NCBI GenBank assembly: GCA_002368665.1
Contig: DFEK01000008.1
Span: forward strand, 212,274 to 276,273
Source: Lachnospiraceae bacterium UBA3804
GTDB taxonomy: Bacteria > Bacillota > Clostridia > Lachnospirales > Lachnospiraceae
Length of the DNA stretch: 64,000 bases
Reading direction: 5' to 3'
In this document: positions 1 through 8,890 of the stretch, one piece after another
Layout of the letters: each line of letters starts with the position of its first letter
Position numbering within the stretch: position 1 is the first letter of the stretch
Translations under genes and position numbers: made by a program
Notes under the pieces: generated by a model
Told to the model about the DNA's origin: nothing
Seen by the model: only the letters and a program-made list of their open reading frames with translations
Databases searched by the model: none

Positions 1-42
1 AATAGATTTCGAATGGGCATTTATCAACGGAAAGGCGGCAGC

Positions 43-807
43 GTGAAAGAAGTTAACCGCAGCACAGTTAAATGGATCGCGATCATTACGATGTTCATCG
101 ACCATACCCGGCTTACGCTTTTTACCGCGAATACGCAGACCATGGCGATTGTAAGGCAGATTATTTACGGAATCGGACGCCTTGCATTCCCGTTGTTTGT
201 ATATTTACTGGTGGACGGCTTCTACCGCACAAGGTCGAGGGAGAAATTTTTCGTGCGTCTCTTTATCTTTGCCGCGTTGTCGGAGGTGCCTTTTGATTTG
301 ATGCGCTTCCACAAACTGCTTTCGTTTGACAAGCAGAATGTCATGTGGACGCTTTTATTCGGCTTCGGAGCCATGTGGGTTTTAGAAGGCGTTCGTAAGA
401 ATTTCAAGGAAAAGAAAAGGCTCTGTCTGCTTATGCAGGTGCTGGTTTCCCTTGTTGCCATCGTATTCGGTTATATGGCGCACTCGGACTACGGCTATGT
501 GGGCGTGGCCTGCGTTTTAACCGTGTATTTCTGCCGCAAAGCGGAGAACATGTTTCCCGCCGGCTATCCGATCCGTGCGGATATGATGGGATATATAGCG
601 GCCGTGATGCTACTTTTAATTGTCAATGAAATGGAGATCGTGGCGCTTCTCGGAATGCTTTTGATCTGGAATTATCACGGAAAACCGGGACAGAGGATCC
701 CGATGTTGATCAGTTACGGATTCTATCCGTTGCATATACTGTTGTTATTAACCGCCGGGGGGTTAATTCACCCGCAGGCGAATATTATATCCATGCTGCA
801 TTTCTAG
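43..807 (+). CDS. TraX family integral membrane protein
   Basis: A polytopic membrane protein that matches the TraX family by its N-terminal KWIAIITMFIDH block, followed by about seven hydrophobic segments to the C-terminus. F-plasmid TraX acetylates pilin; the role of chromosomal Bacillota homologues is not established, so acyltransferase activity is only a family inference. I chose the GTG at 43 because a purine-rich AAAGGCGG lies just upstream and the family usually starts about eight residues before KWIA. An ATG at 13 in the same frame has no visible ribosome binding site. It ends 18 bases before ecfA1, so it may be cotranscribed, though it is not part of the ECF system. Confidence 0.8.
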   Translation: MKEVNRSTVKWIAIITMFIDHTRLTLFTANTQTMAIVRQIIYGIGRLAFPLFVYLLVDGFYRTRSREKFFVRLFIFAALSEVPFDLMRFHKLLSFDKQNVMWTLLFGFGAMWVLEGVRKNFKEKKRLCLLMQVLVSLVAIVFGYMAHSDYGYVGVACVLTVYFCRKAENMFPAGYPIRADMMGYIAAVMLLLIVNEMEIVALLGMLLIWNYHGKPGQRIPMLISYGFYPLHILLLLTAGGLIHPQANIISMLHF

Positions 808-825
808 GCAGGGAGCGGATTATTA

Positions 826-1704
826 ATGGACAATTCGATCATTCAGACCAATCAAATATCGTATGACTATGTCCGGACGGATGAAAACGGCGAGGTGGAG
901 AGCGTTCACCGCGCCTTAACTGCCGTGGATCTAAAAGTATCGGCCGGAGATTTCATCACCATCCTCGGGCATAACGGCTCCGGCAAATCCACGCTTGCCA
1001 AGCATTTAAATGCTCTTTTGGTGCCCACGGAGGGAACCGTTATCGTGGATGGCAAAGATACGGCGGATGAAGAGAAGATCCTCGAGATCCGTCAGTGCGC
1101 GGGAATGATCTTTCAAAACCCCGACAATCAGATCATCGGAACCGTGGTGGAAGAGGATGTGGCTTTCGGACCCGAGAACATGGGTGTTCCGCCGAAAGAG
1201 ATCGCAGAGCGTGTCAAGGAAAGCCTGATTACGGTCGGTATGGCCGACTATGCCGAGGCGTCCCCGAATAAACTCTCGGGCGGTCAGAAGCAGCGTGTCT
1301 CCATCGCAGGTGTTCTTGCAATGCATCCGAAATGCATCATTATGGACGAGCCGACGGCAATGCTCGATCCGCAGGGACGAAAGGAAGTTATCCGCGCGGC
1401 AAGGGCGTTAAACGACGTAGAGAAGATTACGATTATTTTGATCACCCACTATATGGAAGAGGCGATTTATTCCGACCGGATCTTTGTGATGGACCGGGGA
1501 AAAATCGTCATGCAGGGTACACCGAAGGAAATCTTTTCCAGACCCGAAGAACTGAAGAAATACCGCATGAGCCTTCCGCAGGCAACGGAGGTGGCATATC
1601 GCTTAAAGAAAGAGGGTATCGACCTTCCGGACGGTATTTTGGAGAAAAAAGAGCTGGCGAAGGCATGCGTCGAATACCTTGCAAAGAAGAAGCAGGAAGT
1701 ATAA
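826..1704 (+). CDS. ecfA1: ECF transporter ATPase EcfA1 (CbiO-type)
   Basis: First of two ATPases that energise energy-coupling-factor vitamin and metal importers at the inner face of the membrane. Visible motifs: Walker A GHNGSGKST (residues 48-56), Q-loop in FQNPDNQ near 96-102, signature LSGGQKQR (150-157), Walker B CIIMDEPTA (170-178) and an H-loop in ITH near 207. The FQNP Q-loop form is typical of ECF ATPases. Length 292 residues is normal. Its stop codon directly abuts the ecfA2 start, so the two are translationally coupled. No substrate-binding S component lies in the window, as expected for a shared group II ECF module. Confidence 0.95.
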   Translation: MDNSIIQTNQISYDYVRTDENGEVESVHRALTAVDLKVSAGDFITILGHNGSGKSTLAKHLNALLVPTEGTVIVDGKDTADEEKILEIRQCAGMIFQNPDNQIIGTVVEEDVAFGPENMGVPPKEIAERVKESLITVGMADYAEASPNKLSGGQKQRVSIAGVLAMHPKCIIMDEPTAMLDPQGRKEVIRAARALNDVEKITIILITHYMEEAIYSDRIFVMDRGKIVMQGTPKEIFSRPEELKKYRMSLPQATEVAYRLKKEGIDLPDGILEKKELAKACVEYLAKKKQEV

Positions 1705-2547
1705 ATGGAATTAAAATGCGAAAAACTGACATATGAATATGATGCGGGTACATCCATGGCCAAGAGGGCAGTGGATGAGATCAGCCTGACCATTCCGTCG
1801 GGACAGTTCGTCGGCATCGTCGGTCACACGGGAAGCGGCAAAACGACATTCGTCCAGCTTCTGGACGGGCTGTTAAAACCGACAGCGGGCGTTGTGTCTT
1901 TGGACGGCGTGGATATCGCATCCAAAGGATTTGACCGAAGGAGCATGCGAAGCAGCGTGGGAATCGTTTTTCAGTATCCCGAGTACCAGCTCTTTGAATC
2001 GACGGTTTTAAAGGATGTATCCTTCGGACCGAAAAATCAGGGTCTTACGGACGAGGAGGCCGCCAAAGCGGCAGCCGAAGCACTGAGGAAAGTCGGAATT
2101 GAGGAGGAGGTCTTTCCTTCTTCTCCGTTTGAACTCTCCGGCGGGCAGAGAAGAAGGGTCGCCATCGCGGGTGTAATCGCAATGGAACCGAAGATTCTGA
2201 TCCTGGATGAGCCGACGGCAGGTCTGGATCCGGCCGGCAGAGAGGAAATCCTGGGACTTCTTTCGAATCTTTGGAAGGACGGAATGACCGTAATCCTGGT
2301 ATCCCACAGCATGGAAGATGTGGCACGCTATGTGGAGCGTATCTTAGTGATGGATCGAGGCAAAATCTTTCTGGACGGTGCGCCGAGAGAGGTATTTTCG
2401 CATAGCGAAGAACTCGAAGCCATCGGTTTGGCCGCACCGGAAGTATCGTATATATTAAAAGCACTGAAAGATGCGGGAATTGATGTGGATCCGACGATCA
2501 CGACCGTGGAAGAGGCAGTTAAGGAGATTAAGCGTAAACTATGTTAA
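1705..2547 (+). CDS. ecfA2: ECF transporter ATPase EcfA2
   Basis: Second ATPase of the ECF module; it forms a heterodimer with EcfA1 and couples ATP hydrolysis to EcfT. Walker A GHTGSGKTT is at residues 40-48, the Q-loop FQYPEYQ near 89-95, signature LSGGQRRR at 144-151, and Walker B ILILDEPTA at 164-172. The ribosome binding site AGGAAGT sits inside the end of ecfA1. The gene overlaps ecfT by 7 bases. Length is 280 residues. The order ecfA1-ecfA2-ecfT followed by truA is the usual one in Bacillota. Confidence 0.95.
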   Translation: MELKCEKLTYEYDAGTSMAKRAVDEISLTIPSGQFVGIVGHTGSGKTTFVQLLDGLLKPTAGVVSLDGVDIASKGFDRRSMRSSVGIVFQYPEYQLFESTVLKDVSFGPKNQGLTDEEAAKAAAEALRKVGIEEEVFPSSPFELSGGQRRRVAIAGVIAMEPKILILDEPTAGLDPAGREEILGLLSNLWKDGMTVILVSHSMEDVARYVERILVMDRGKIFLDGAPREVFSHSEELEAIGLAAPEVSYILKALKDAGIDVDPTITTVEEAVKEIKRKLC

Positions 2548-3419
2548 AAGATATCACCCTGGGACAATATTACCGGGCGAACTCCGTCATTCACAGCCTT
2601 GACCCAAGGATCAAGCTGGTGGGTTCCCTGGTATACATGGTTTCCCTCTTTCTTTTTAACAATCTCATCAGTTATACGGCTGCGGCTTTGTTTTTGTTCT
2701 TTATCATCGGACTTTCGAAGGTTCCGCTTTCGTTTATGTTGCGCGGTATGAAGACGGTTATTTTTATCATGGTCTTTACCGTGATCTACAATGTCTTTAT
2801 GGGAACGGGTACCGTGATCGCGGAATTCTGGTATTTCAGGATCACGTACGAAGGCATATTAAACGCCGCCTGCATGTTTGTCCGGCTTTTCCTTCTGATC
2901 GTGGGCTCGTCGCTTCTGACACTGACGACAACGCCCAATCAGTTAACGGATGGCCTGGAGAGCCTGTTTTCACCCTTGAAGATCTTCCGCGTGCCGGTGC
3001 ATGAAATGGCAATGATGATGTCGATTGCGCTTCGTTTTATCCCGATCCTCATGGAAGAAACGGATAAAATCATGAAGGCACAGATCGCACGTGGTGCGGA
3101 TCTCGAAAGTAAAAATATCTTCGTTCGCGTAAAAGGGCTGCTCCCGATCCTGGTGCCGCTATTTATCTCGGCCTTTCGAAGAGCCGGAGATCTGGCGCTG
3201 GCGATGGAGGCAAGGTGCTATCACGGAGGCAAAGGAAGGACACGCATGCGCGTCATGCGCCTTATGATCCGCGACTACATATCAATCCTTATTCTGGCGG
3301 CATATCTTGCAGGGATGATCCTGCTCGGAATCCGCTGCAAGGGATTCATGGAGTATCTCGTACCCGAGCTGCAATGCGCAGCACATGTTGTGAAGAATTG
3401 GGTGATTAATTTGTTCTAA
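2541..3419 (+). CDS. ecfT: ECF transporter transmembrane scaffold EcfT
   Basis: Membrane scaffold of the ECF module; it links exchangeable S components to the EcfA1/EcfA2 ATPases. The protein begins with the family pattern GQYYRANSVIHSLDPRIKL and has several hydrophobic segments. Two cytoplasmic Ala-Arg-Gly type coupling motifs are visible: AQIARGAD near residue 180 and AMEARCY near 225, the second with Cys in place of the usual Gly. The start overlaps the end of ecfA2 by 7 bases. Length 292 residues is slightly above the usual 265. The next gene in the expected order, truA, lies about 430 bases away across a repeat block. Confidence 0.94.
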   Translation: MLKDITLGQYYRANSVIHSLDPRIKLVGSLVYMVSLFLFNNLISYTAAALFLFFIIGLSKVPLSFMLRGMKTVIFIMVFTVIYNVFMGTGTVIAEFWYFRITYEGILNAACMFVRLFLLIVGSSLLTLTTTPNQLTDGLESLFSPLKIFRVPVHEMAMMMSIALRFIPILMEETDKIMKAQIARGADLESKNIFVRVKGLLPILVPLFISAFRRAGDLALAMEARCYHGGKGRTRMRVMRLMIRDYISILILAAYLAGMILLGIRCKGFMEYLVPELQCAAHVVKNWVINLF

Positions 3420-3423
3420 AGCT

Positions 3424-3528
3424 TTGGGGGAGCCGCCTAGATTTGTACATTCCATGGCCCTTGGGGGAGCCGCCTAGATTCGTACATTCCCTGGCCCTTG
3501 GGGGGAGCCGCCTAGATTCGCATTCACG
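3424..3528. repeat. 37-bp tandem repeat, about 2.8 copies
   Basis: Copies begin at 3424, 3461 and 3498, each exactly 37 bases apart. They share TTGGGGGAGCCGCCTAGATT followed by a T/C-G-TACATTCC-A/C-TGGCCC tail. The third copy has one extra G, lacks the tail and runs into the left arm of the inverted-repeat element described next. Copies one and two differ at only a few positions, so the duplication is recent. There are no spacers, so this is not a CRISPR. Confidence 0.9.
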
Positions 3529-3653
3529 TCTTCGGGGCGCGGCTCTCGCCTTATTTCACTACGTAGCGGTACATAAGACGCTACAGAACAGCGTCTAAGT
3601 ACCGACGTAGTTCAAAAGCCCGCTCAGACGTAAATACAAATCTCTCGGCTCCT
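3498..3653 (-). other. Large inverted-repeat element, candidate structured RNA or MITE-like repeat
   Basis: Nested inverted repeats span this stretch. The outer arms are GGAGCCG (3504-3510) with CGGCTCC (3646-3652), then an 18-base arm 3514-3531 with 3626-3643. Inside lies a near-perfect hairpin, 3558-3582 with 3590-3611, around the 7-base loop ACAGAAC. The 18-base arms differ at three positions. These would be C-A mismatches in a plus-strand RNA but G-U wobbles in a minus-strand RNA, giving 18 of 18 pairs, so any selected RNA is probably read from the minus strand. No protein is encoded. A decayed miniature transposon or dispersed intergenic repeat is an equally good explanation. Confidence 0.6.
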
Positions 3654-3850
3654 GCAAAGAGGAAGTTCATTTATCATGTGTGATAATCGAGCCGTACGCA
3701 TGTAGGCTTCGTAAAGGGTGAGTTTAAATCGAGGGTATTGTGCCGTTGAATAGATTTAGCCGGTGCACCCCCGAAGATTTACCGAATCCCTGTCGAAGGC
3801 GTGATGCGTACGTGCGAGCCAACATCCATTAATGAGTAATAGGAAACGAT
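3654..3850. other. Rest of the ecfT-truA intergenic region
   Basis: No coding frame is supported here. The only local structure I see is the short inverted repeat TTATCA-TGTG-TGATAA at 3671-3686. No clear -35/-10 pair for truA is visible. AGGAAACG just before 3851 serves as the truA ribosome binding site. Confidence 0.5.
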
Positions 3851-4591
3851 ATGAAACGAATTAAACTTACGGTTGCGTATGACGGGACGGATTTCCATGG
3901 GTGGCAGATCCAGCCGGGAGTTCGGACCGTGGAAGGAGAACTGAATACGGCCTTGTCGGAGCTGACGAAGGAAGAGATAACGGTTATCGGAGCGAGCCGG
4001 ACGGATGCGGGCGTGCATGCGAACGGAAATGTTGCCGTTTTTGATACGGAGTCGACGATCCCGCCCGAGCGTTTTATGCAGGCGCTCAATACGTATCTGC
4101 CGCAGGATGTAAAGGTTGTTTCATCCTGTGAGGTCGCAGGGGATTTTCACCCGCGCAAATGCGACTGCGTTAAGACATACGAGTACCGGATCCATAATTC
4201 GCAGATTCCGGATCCGTTAAGAGTGCGCTATACTTGGGACTATCAAAGACCGCTTGATGAGAAAAGGATGAGGGAAGCTGCGCAGTATCTTGTCGGAACA
4301 CATGATTTTGCGGGCTATGCAAGCGTTCATACGCAGGCGGAAACAACGGTCCGGACCGTGTATTCGATAGAGGTACAAAGAGACGGCGAAGAAATTTCCG
4401 TTCTTGTGAAAGGGAGCGGATTCCTATATAATATGGTTCGGATAATTGCAGGCACACTGACGGAGGTCGGGTGCGGCAATCACGAGCCGGAATGGGTGAA
4501 ACTTGCACTCGATGCGTGCGACAGAACGCTCTCGGGTCCGACGGCACCGCCGCAGGGACTTACGTTAAAAGAGATCAAATATGCGGATTAG
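3851..4591 (+). CDS. truA: tRNA pseudouridine(38-40) synthase TruA
   Basis: Converts uridines 38-40 in the anticodon arm of many tRNAs to pseudouridine. The N-terminus KLTVAYDGTDFHGWQIQP is characteristic, and the catalytic aspartate is Asp52 in GASRTDAGVHA. The second half carries the family pattern GSGFLYNMVRIIAGTL. At 246 residues it has normal full length. It follows the ECF module as in many Bacillota. It would normally be followed by rplM and rpsI, but four transporter or channel genes intervene here. The alanine symporter gene starts 27 bases downstream. Confidence 0.97.
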   Translation: MKRIKLTVAYDGTDFHGWQIQPGVRTVEGELNTALSELTKEEITVIGASRTDAGVHANGNVAVFDTESTIPPERFMQALNTYLPQDVKVVSSCEVAGDFHPRKCDCVKTYEYRIHNSQIPDPLRVRYTWDYQRPLDEKRMREAAQYLVGTHDFAGYASVHTQAETTVRTVYSIEVQRDGEEISVLVKGSGFLYNMVRIIAGTLTEVGCGNHEPEWVKLALDACDRTLSGPTAPPQGLTLKEIKYAD

Positions 4592-4618
4592 CAAATCCGA
4601 TTCGAAAGGACGAAACCA

Positions 4619-6238
4619 ATGGAAACAGAACTGTTACAGTCGATGTTTGCCGGAATGGTACAGGCAGTACAAACAATCGGCGAGTATAAATATACTTTTG
4701 TCGACCTACTTACGGATGTCAATGACATAATCAATACCGTAATCTGGGTGCGGATCGGACTTTGGCTTTTGATCGGTACGGGCATTATCTTGACCTGCTT
4801 AACCGGTTTCTTCCAGGTTACCCATGTCGGCCACTGGATGAAAAAAACCATCGGCGGAGTATTCCAAAAATCCGCTCATAATAAAAAGGAAAAAGCCAGC
4901 GTTTCCCAGTTCCAGGCGCTCTGTACGGCGCTGGCCGCAACGATCGGTACCGGAAATATTGCCGGCGTGGCGGCAGCAATCACCATCGGCGGACCGGGTG
5001 CCGTTTTCTGGATGTGGGTTGCCGCATTCTTCGGCATGATGACCAATTTCTCCGAAAACATTCTCGGAATTTTCTTCCGTCGCAAGAATAAAAACGGCGA
5101 ATGGTCCGGTGGTGCAATGTACTATCTGCAGGACGGCCTCGGCGGCAAGGATAAACCTAAATTTTTCCGGGTGATCGGCAGGGTGCTGGCGATACTTTTT
5201 GCCATTTGTGCCATTCTGGCTGCATTCGGTATCGGAAACATGGGACAGATTAACAAAATAACCCTGAACATGCAATCTGCGTTCTTCGACAAGGTGGAAT
5301 TACAACCGCTTTTCGGTGTTTTGCCAACCGTTCCCACAATTATCGGTGTAATCATCATGGCAGTGGGTGCCGTGATTATTATCGGCGGCGTAAAAAGAAT
5401 CGCAGCGGTAGCGGAGAAGGTTGTTCCTTTTATGGCAATTCTGTATATCCTCGGAGCCCTGGTGATTATCTTAAACCATATTTCGAGTGTGGGTCCCGCA
5501 TTTGCTTCCATCTTTAAGCTGGCATTCGGAATGAAGGCAGTGGCCGGCGGTACGGCAGGATATCTTTTTAAACAGGCCGTGGTTCAGGGATGCAAACGAG
5601 GCGTCTTCTCCAATGAAGCAGGTCTCGGTTCCTCTGTTATGGTACATTCGAATTCCGATGTAAAAGAACCGGTAAAACAGGGTCTTTGGGGTATTTTCGA
5701 AGTGTTTGCGGATACCATCGTGGTCTGCTCCATGACTGCACTGGTGGTCCTCACCTCCGGATACATCAATCTGGAAACCGGAGCGTTTGTTGCACCGAAA
5801 GGGATTTCGGACGCAAACCTTGTAGCCAAAGCATTCGGAAATGTCTTCGGTGCTCCCGGCGAGTGGTTCATTGCGATCGCGGTTTTCCTCTTTGCATTTA
5901 CCACCGTGCTTGGCTGGTCGCATTACGGCAGCAAGGCCGTTGAATATCTGATCAATGAAAAAGCGGTAATTGCCTTCCGCATTATCTTCGTGGGCTTTAT
6001 GATTGTGGGTGCAATCTCCACATCGAGCCTTGCATGGGATGTTTCCGATACCTTTAACGGAATGATGATGATCCCGAACTTGATCGGCGTACTGAGTCTC
6101 TCACCGCTGGTATTCAAACTTACGAAGAATTATACGGACCGCAGGATTAAGGGAAAGAAGGATGTAAAACCCATGCTTTCCTATGATCCCGAGATCCAGA
6201 AAGAGCATGAGGCTTTGGTGGAAGCGGGCGCGGAATAA
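4619..6238 (+). CDS. Sodium:alanine symporter family protein (AGCS)
   Basis: An AGCS-family secondary transporter that imports alanine, glycine or related amino acids with Na+ or H+. Signature stretches include ALAATIGTGNIAGVAAAI near residue 103, the GAVFWMWVAAFFGM segment, and KRGVFSNEAGLGSS near 325. About ten or eleven hydrophobic segments are present, and an N-terminal extension of about 35 residues precedes the first. Length 539 is slightly long for the family (450-500). The ribosome binding site AAGGA lies about 10 bases before the ATG. Substrate specificity cannot be decided from sequence. Confidence 0.92.
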   Translation: METELLQSMFAGMVQAVQTIGEYKYTFVDLLTDVNDIINTVIWVRIGLWLLIGTGIILTCLTGFFQVTHVGHWMKKTIGGVFQKSAHNKKEKASVSQFQALCTALAATIGTGNIAGVAAAITIGGPGAVFWMWVAAFFGMMTNFSENILGIFFRRKNKNGEWSGGAMYYLQDGLGGKDKPKFFRVIGRVLAILFAICAILAAFGIGNMGQINKITLNMQSAFFDKVELQPLFGVLPTVPTIIGVIIMAVGAVIIIGGVKRIAAVAEKVVPFMAILYILGALVIILNHISSVGPAFASIFKLAFGMKAVAGGTAGYLFKQAVVQGCKRGVFSNEAGLGSSVMVHSNSDVKEPVKQGLWGIFEVFADTIVVCSMTALVVLTSGYINLETGAFVAPKGISDANLVAKAFGNVFGAPGEWFIAIAVFLFAFTTVLGWSHYGSKAVEYLINEKAVIAFRIIFVGFMIVGAISTSSLAWDVSDTFNGMMMIPNLIGVLSLSPLVFKLTKNYTDRRIKGKKDVKPMLSYDPEIQKEHEALVEAGAE

Positions 6239-6295
6239 ATTTCCTGCAACCGTTGGCAGGCAGGACGAGTATTATAATTGGTTTGGAATGAAACA

Positions 6296-7360
6296 ATGGC
6301 TAGAAGAAAAGAAAAAGAACAGCGCAATAAAATAGAGAACTCCTTAGCAAGAACGGGAGAGGTGATCAAACAGACTGCAGGGAAAATTAAGCATATCAGT
6401 GTCGGAAAACTGATCGGCTGGGGCATTGCCATGGTCTTTATCTTTTTCATCATGAATCCCGGGCTGATTCCTTTTCTTCCCGCAGATATCAAGGAATCAC
6501 TGCAGGAGATCTGGAAGGATATGTCCGGCGATGTGGACAAATTGTCGGATTCCTTTTCAATCACACCCTATGCGGTGATCCGTGTCATTGCCATCATTAT
6601 CGTGATGACGTTTATTGCGACACTTTTAAAATTCATCTTTGAAAGAATCCGTCCCAAGACACCGAAGACAAAGAGTATTCTGTCTTTGGCTTACAGCGCA
6701 ACCAATTACCTGATCATTTTTATCACCGTTTTCTTTTGCCTTGCGGCCATCGGTATTAATTTAACGACGGTGTTTGCCGGTGTCGGAGTGTTGGCGTTGA
6801 TCATCGGTTTCGGTGCACAGAGCATGGTATCCGACCTTGTGACAGGTGTATTTGTTGTTTTGGAAGGACAGTTTAATGTCGGTGACATTATCGAAGTCGG
6901 CGGCTACCGCGGCATGGTGGAAAGCATCGGTATCCGTACCACCACCGTCCGTGATATCGGAAACAATGTAAAAATCATCAACAATTCCGATCTTCGCAAT
7001 GTCCTGAACCGTTCGCTTTCGGTAAGTGTGGCATCCACAACCGTCAGTGTTTCGTATGATACCGATCTTGAGAAAGCGGAAGCAATCATTGCGGACCTTC
7101 TTCCGAAAGTGAAAGAAAAATATCCGGAAATCTTTTCCGCCGTACCGGAATATATCGGCGTGGACAATCTCGGCGAGAGCGGAGTGGAGTTGAAATTTAT
7201 TGCCAAGGTAAGCGAGCAGAATATCTATACGGCACCGCGTCTTTTAAACCGTGAGATCAAAATCTGTTTTGATAAAGAGGGAATTGAAATTCCGTTTAAC
7301 CAAATTGTGGTACATGAAGCAAAGAATGATTCCGCCAAAACCGACGAAATCGCAAAGTGA
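6296..7360 (+). CDS. Mechanosensitive ion channel protein (MscS family)
   Basis: A small-conductance mechanosensitive channel that releases solutes on hypo-osmotic shock. A charged N-terminus rich in Arg, Lys and Glu is followed by three to four hydrophobic segments. Then comes the Gly/Ala-rich pore helix FAGVGVLALIIGFGAQSMV and the beta domain GQFNVGDIIEVGGYRGMVE, with the conserved DLVTG motif between them. I use the ATG at 6296; a TTG six codons upstream is possible but lies in a TATAAT-like sequence. The following cstA gene starts 11 bases later. The short charged C-terminal tail is not diagnostic. Confidence 0.93.
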   Translation: MARRKEKEQRNKIENSLARTGEVIKQTAGKIKHISVGKLIGWGIAMVFIFFIMNPGLIPFLPADIKESLQEIWKDMSGDVDKLSDSFSITPYAVIRVIAIIIVMTFIATLLKFIFERIRPKTPKTKSILSLAYSATNYLIIFITVFFCLAAIGINLTTVFAGVGVLALIIGFGAQSMVSDLVTGVFVVLEGQFNVGDIIEVGGYRGMVESIGIRTTTVRDIGNNVKIINNSDLRNVLNRSLSVSVASTTVSVSYDTDLEKAEAIIADLLPKVKEKYPEIFSAVPEYIGVDNLGESGVELKFIAKVSEQNIYTAPRLLNREIKICFDKEGIEIPFNQIVVHEAKNDSAKTDEIAK

Positions 7361-7371
7361 GGTAAATGCAT

Positions 7372-8832
7372 ATGATTACGTTTTGTATCGGTCTGATTCT
7401 TCTTGTTGTGGGAGGAGCTGTCTACGGCAGGATTACGGAGAAAGTCATGAAGCCGACGGACAATCCGACCCCTGCGACTACAATGTATGACGGGGTGGAC
7501 TATGTCCCGATGAAAAAATGGAAAAACAGCCTCATTGAGCTCTTGAATATTGCGGGCACCGGACCGATTTTGGGACCCATTCAGGGAATCCTTTTCGGAC
7601 CGATCGCTTTTCTGACCATCCCGATCGGCTGCGTTCTGGGCGGAGCGGTTCACGATTATATGTGCGGAATGATTTCCGTTCGTAACGAAGGAAAGCAGAT
7701 GCCCGGTCTGATCCGTCAGTTTTTCGGCAAATACATGCATGTCATATACAATGTATTTGTTGTTTTGATCATGTTGCTTGTGGCAACGGTGTTTATCTAT
7801 ACACCGGGAGATCTGTTTATCACACAGATTGTGAAAGGCGAAAGCACATTTGATCATCCGGTTACCTGGATCGTATATGGTGTAATCTTTGTTTATTACA
7901 TTGTGGCAACCCTTCTTCCGATCGATAAGATCATCGGAAAGATCTATCCGCTTTTCGGCGGAATCCTGCTTCTTTCCGCAGTCGGTATCTTTATCGGATT
8001 ATTTACCAAAGGCTATCGGCTTACGGAAATCTGGGAGAGCGGACTTACCTTCTTAAATCCGTATGGGGAAAACTTTATTCCGATCTTCTTTGTGACTGTT
8101 GCATGCGGTATCGTATCAGGCTTTCATTCTACGCAGGCAACCATTGTTTCGCGTACGATCGAGCATGAAAAAGAAGGCCGTATGACGTTTTATAACATGA
8201 TGATCCTGGAAGGATTCATCGCGATGGTATGGGCAGCAGCCGCCATGGGTGCGGTCAATATGGGCTTCGCAACGAATGACCTTCTGCATGATAAGCCGAC
8301 AGAGGTTGTCGGACTGGTTGCGCAGAATATGCTTGGACCCGTCGGAGGCCTGATCGCCGTTATCGGTGTCATTGTCCTGCCGATCACATCGGGTGATACG
8401 GCGCTTCGTTCGATCCGTATGATGATCATGGAAACATTCCACATGAATTCCGAGAAAAAGAGAAACAACCTCTTTGTGGCACTGATTCTCTTTACGGTTA
8501 CGGCGGGAATCCTCTTTTTTGCCAAATCCAATGCCAGCGGATTTAATATCCTTTGGAGATATTTCGCATGGGGCAACGGATGCATTACGGTATTCACTTT
8601 TGCCCTGGCCACGGTTTATATGGTGGAAAACAAAATGCCTGCCCTGATGGTTCTGATTCCGGGAATGTTCTATACATTTGTGGTTACAAGCTATATCTTC
8701 CATGCCAAGATCGGTTTCAACTTAGCCTGGGAGATAGCGTATGCCATCGGAGGTGTCCTGACCTTAGCGTATGCGGTAGCGTTGGTGATCTACGGCAGGA
8801 AGATCAGAAAGCGGATGGAATTGAAAGGGTAA
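7372..8832 (+). CDS. cstA: CstA family peptide or pyruvate transporter, short form
   Basis: A carbon-starvation protein A homologue, a polytopic membrane transporter. In other bacteria family members take up peptides or pyruvate. The conserved start region and the block NIAGTGPILGPIQGILFGP near residue 55 identify it. At 486 residues it is the short form seen in many anaerobes, lacking the C-terminal extension of the roughly 700-residue E. coli protein. The ATG at 7372 is better spaced from the GAGG ribosome binding site (9 bases) than the in-frame ATG at 7366 (3 bases). It sits in an uptake cluster with the AGCS and NSS transporters, consistent with amino acid or peptide scavenging. Confidence 0.9.
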   Translation: MITFCIGLILLVVGGAVYGRITEKVMKPTDNPTPATTMYDGVDYVPMKKWKNSLIELLNIAGTGPILGPIQGILFGPIAFLTIPIGCVLGGAVHDYMCGMISVRNEGKQMPGLIRQFFGKYMHVIYNVFVVLIMLLVATVFIYTPGDLFITQIVKGESTFDHPVTWIVYGVIFVYYIVATLLPIDKIIGKIYPLFGGILLLSAVGIFIGLFTKGYRLTEIWESGLTFLNPYGENFIPIFFVTVACGIVSGFHSTQATIVSRTIEHEKEGRMTFYNMMILEGFIAMVWAAAAMGAVNMGFATNDLLHDKPTEVVGLVAQNMLGPVGGLIAVIGVIVLPITSGDTALRSIRMMIMETFHMNSEKKRNNLFVALILFTVTAGILFFAKSNASGFNILWRYFAWGNGCITVFTFALATVYMVENKMPALMVLIPGMFYTFVVTSYIFHAKIGFNLAWEIAYAIGGVLTLAYAVALVIYGRKIRKRMELKG

Positions 8833-8890
8833 CGAAAGAAACGGATACCGGGCAGCGGAAACGCTTAACCCGGTATCTTAATGAGAACAT

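Noticed and set aside
3424..3528. Possible CRISPR array from three 37-bp repeats
   Set aside because: Copies are directly adjacent with no variable spacers and no cas genes are nearby.
6273..6278. TATAAT before the MscS gene as a promoter
   Set aside because: No -35 at an acceptable distance (TTGGCA is 14 bases away) and the gene is close to the upstream symporter.
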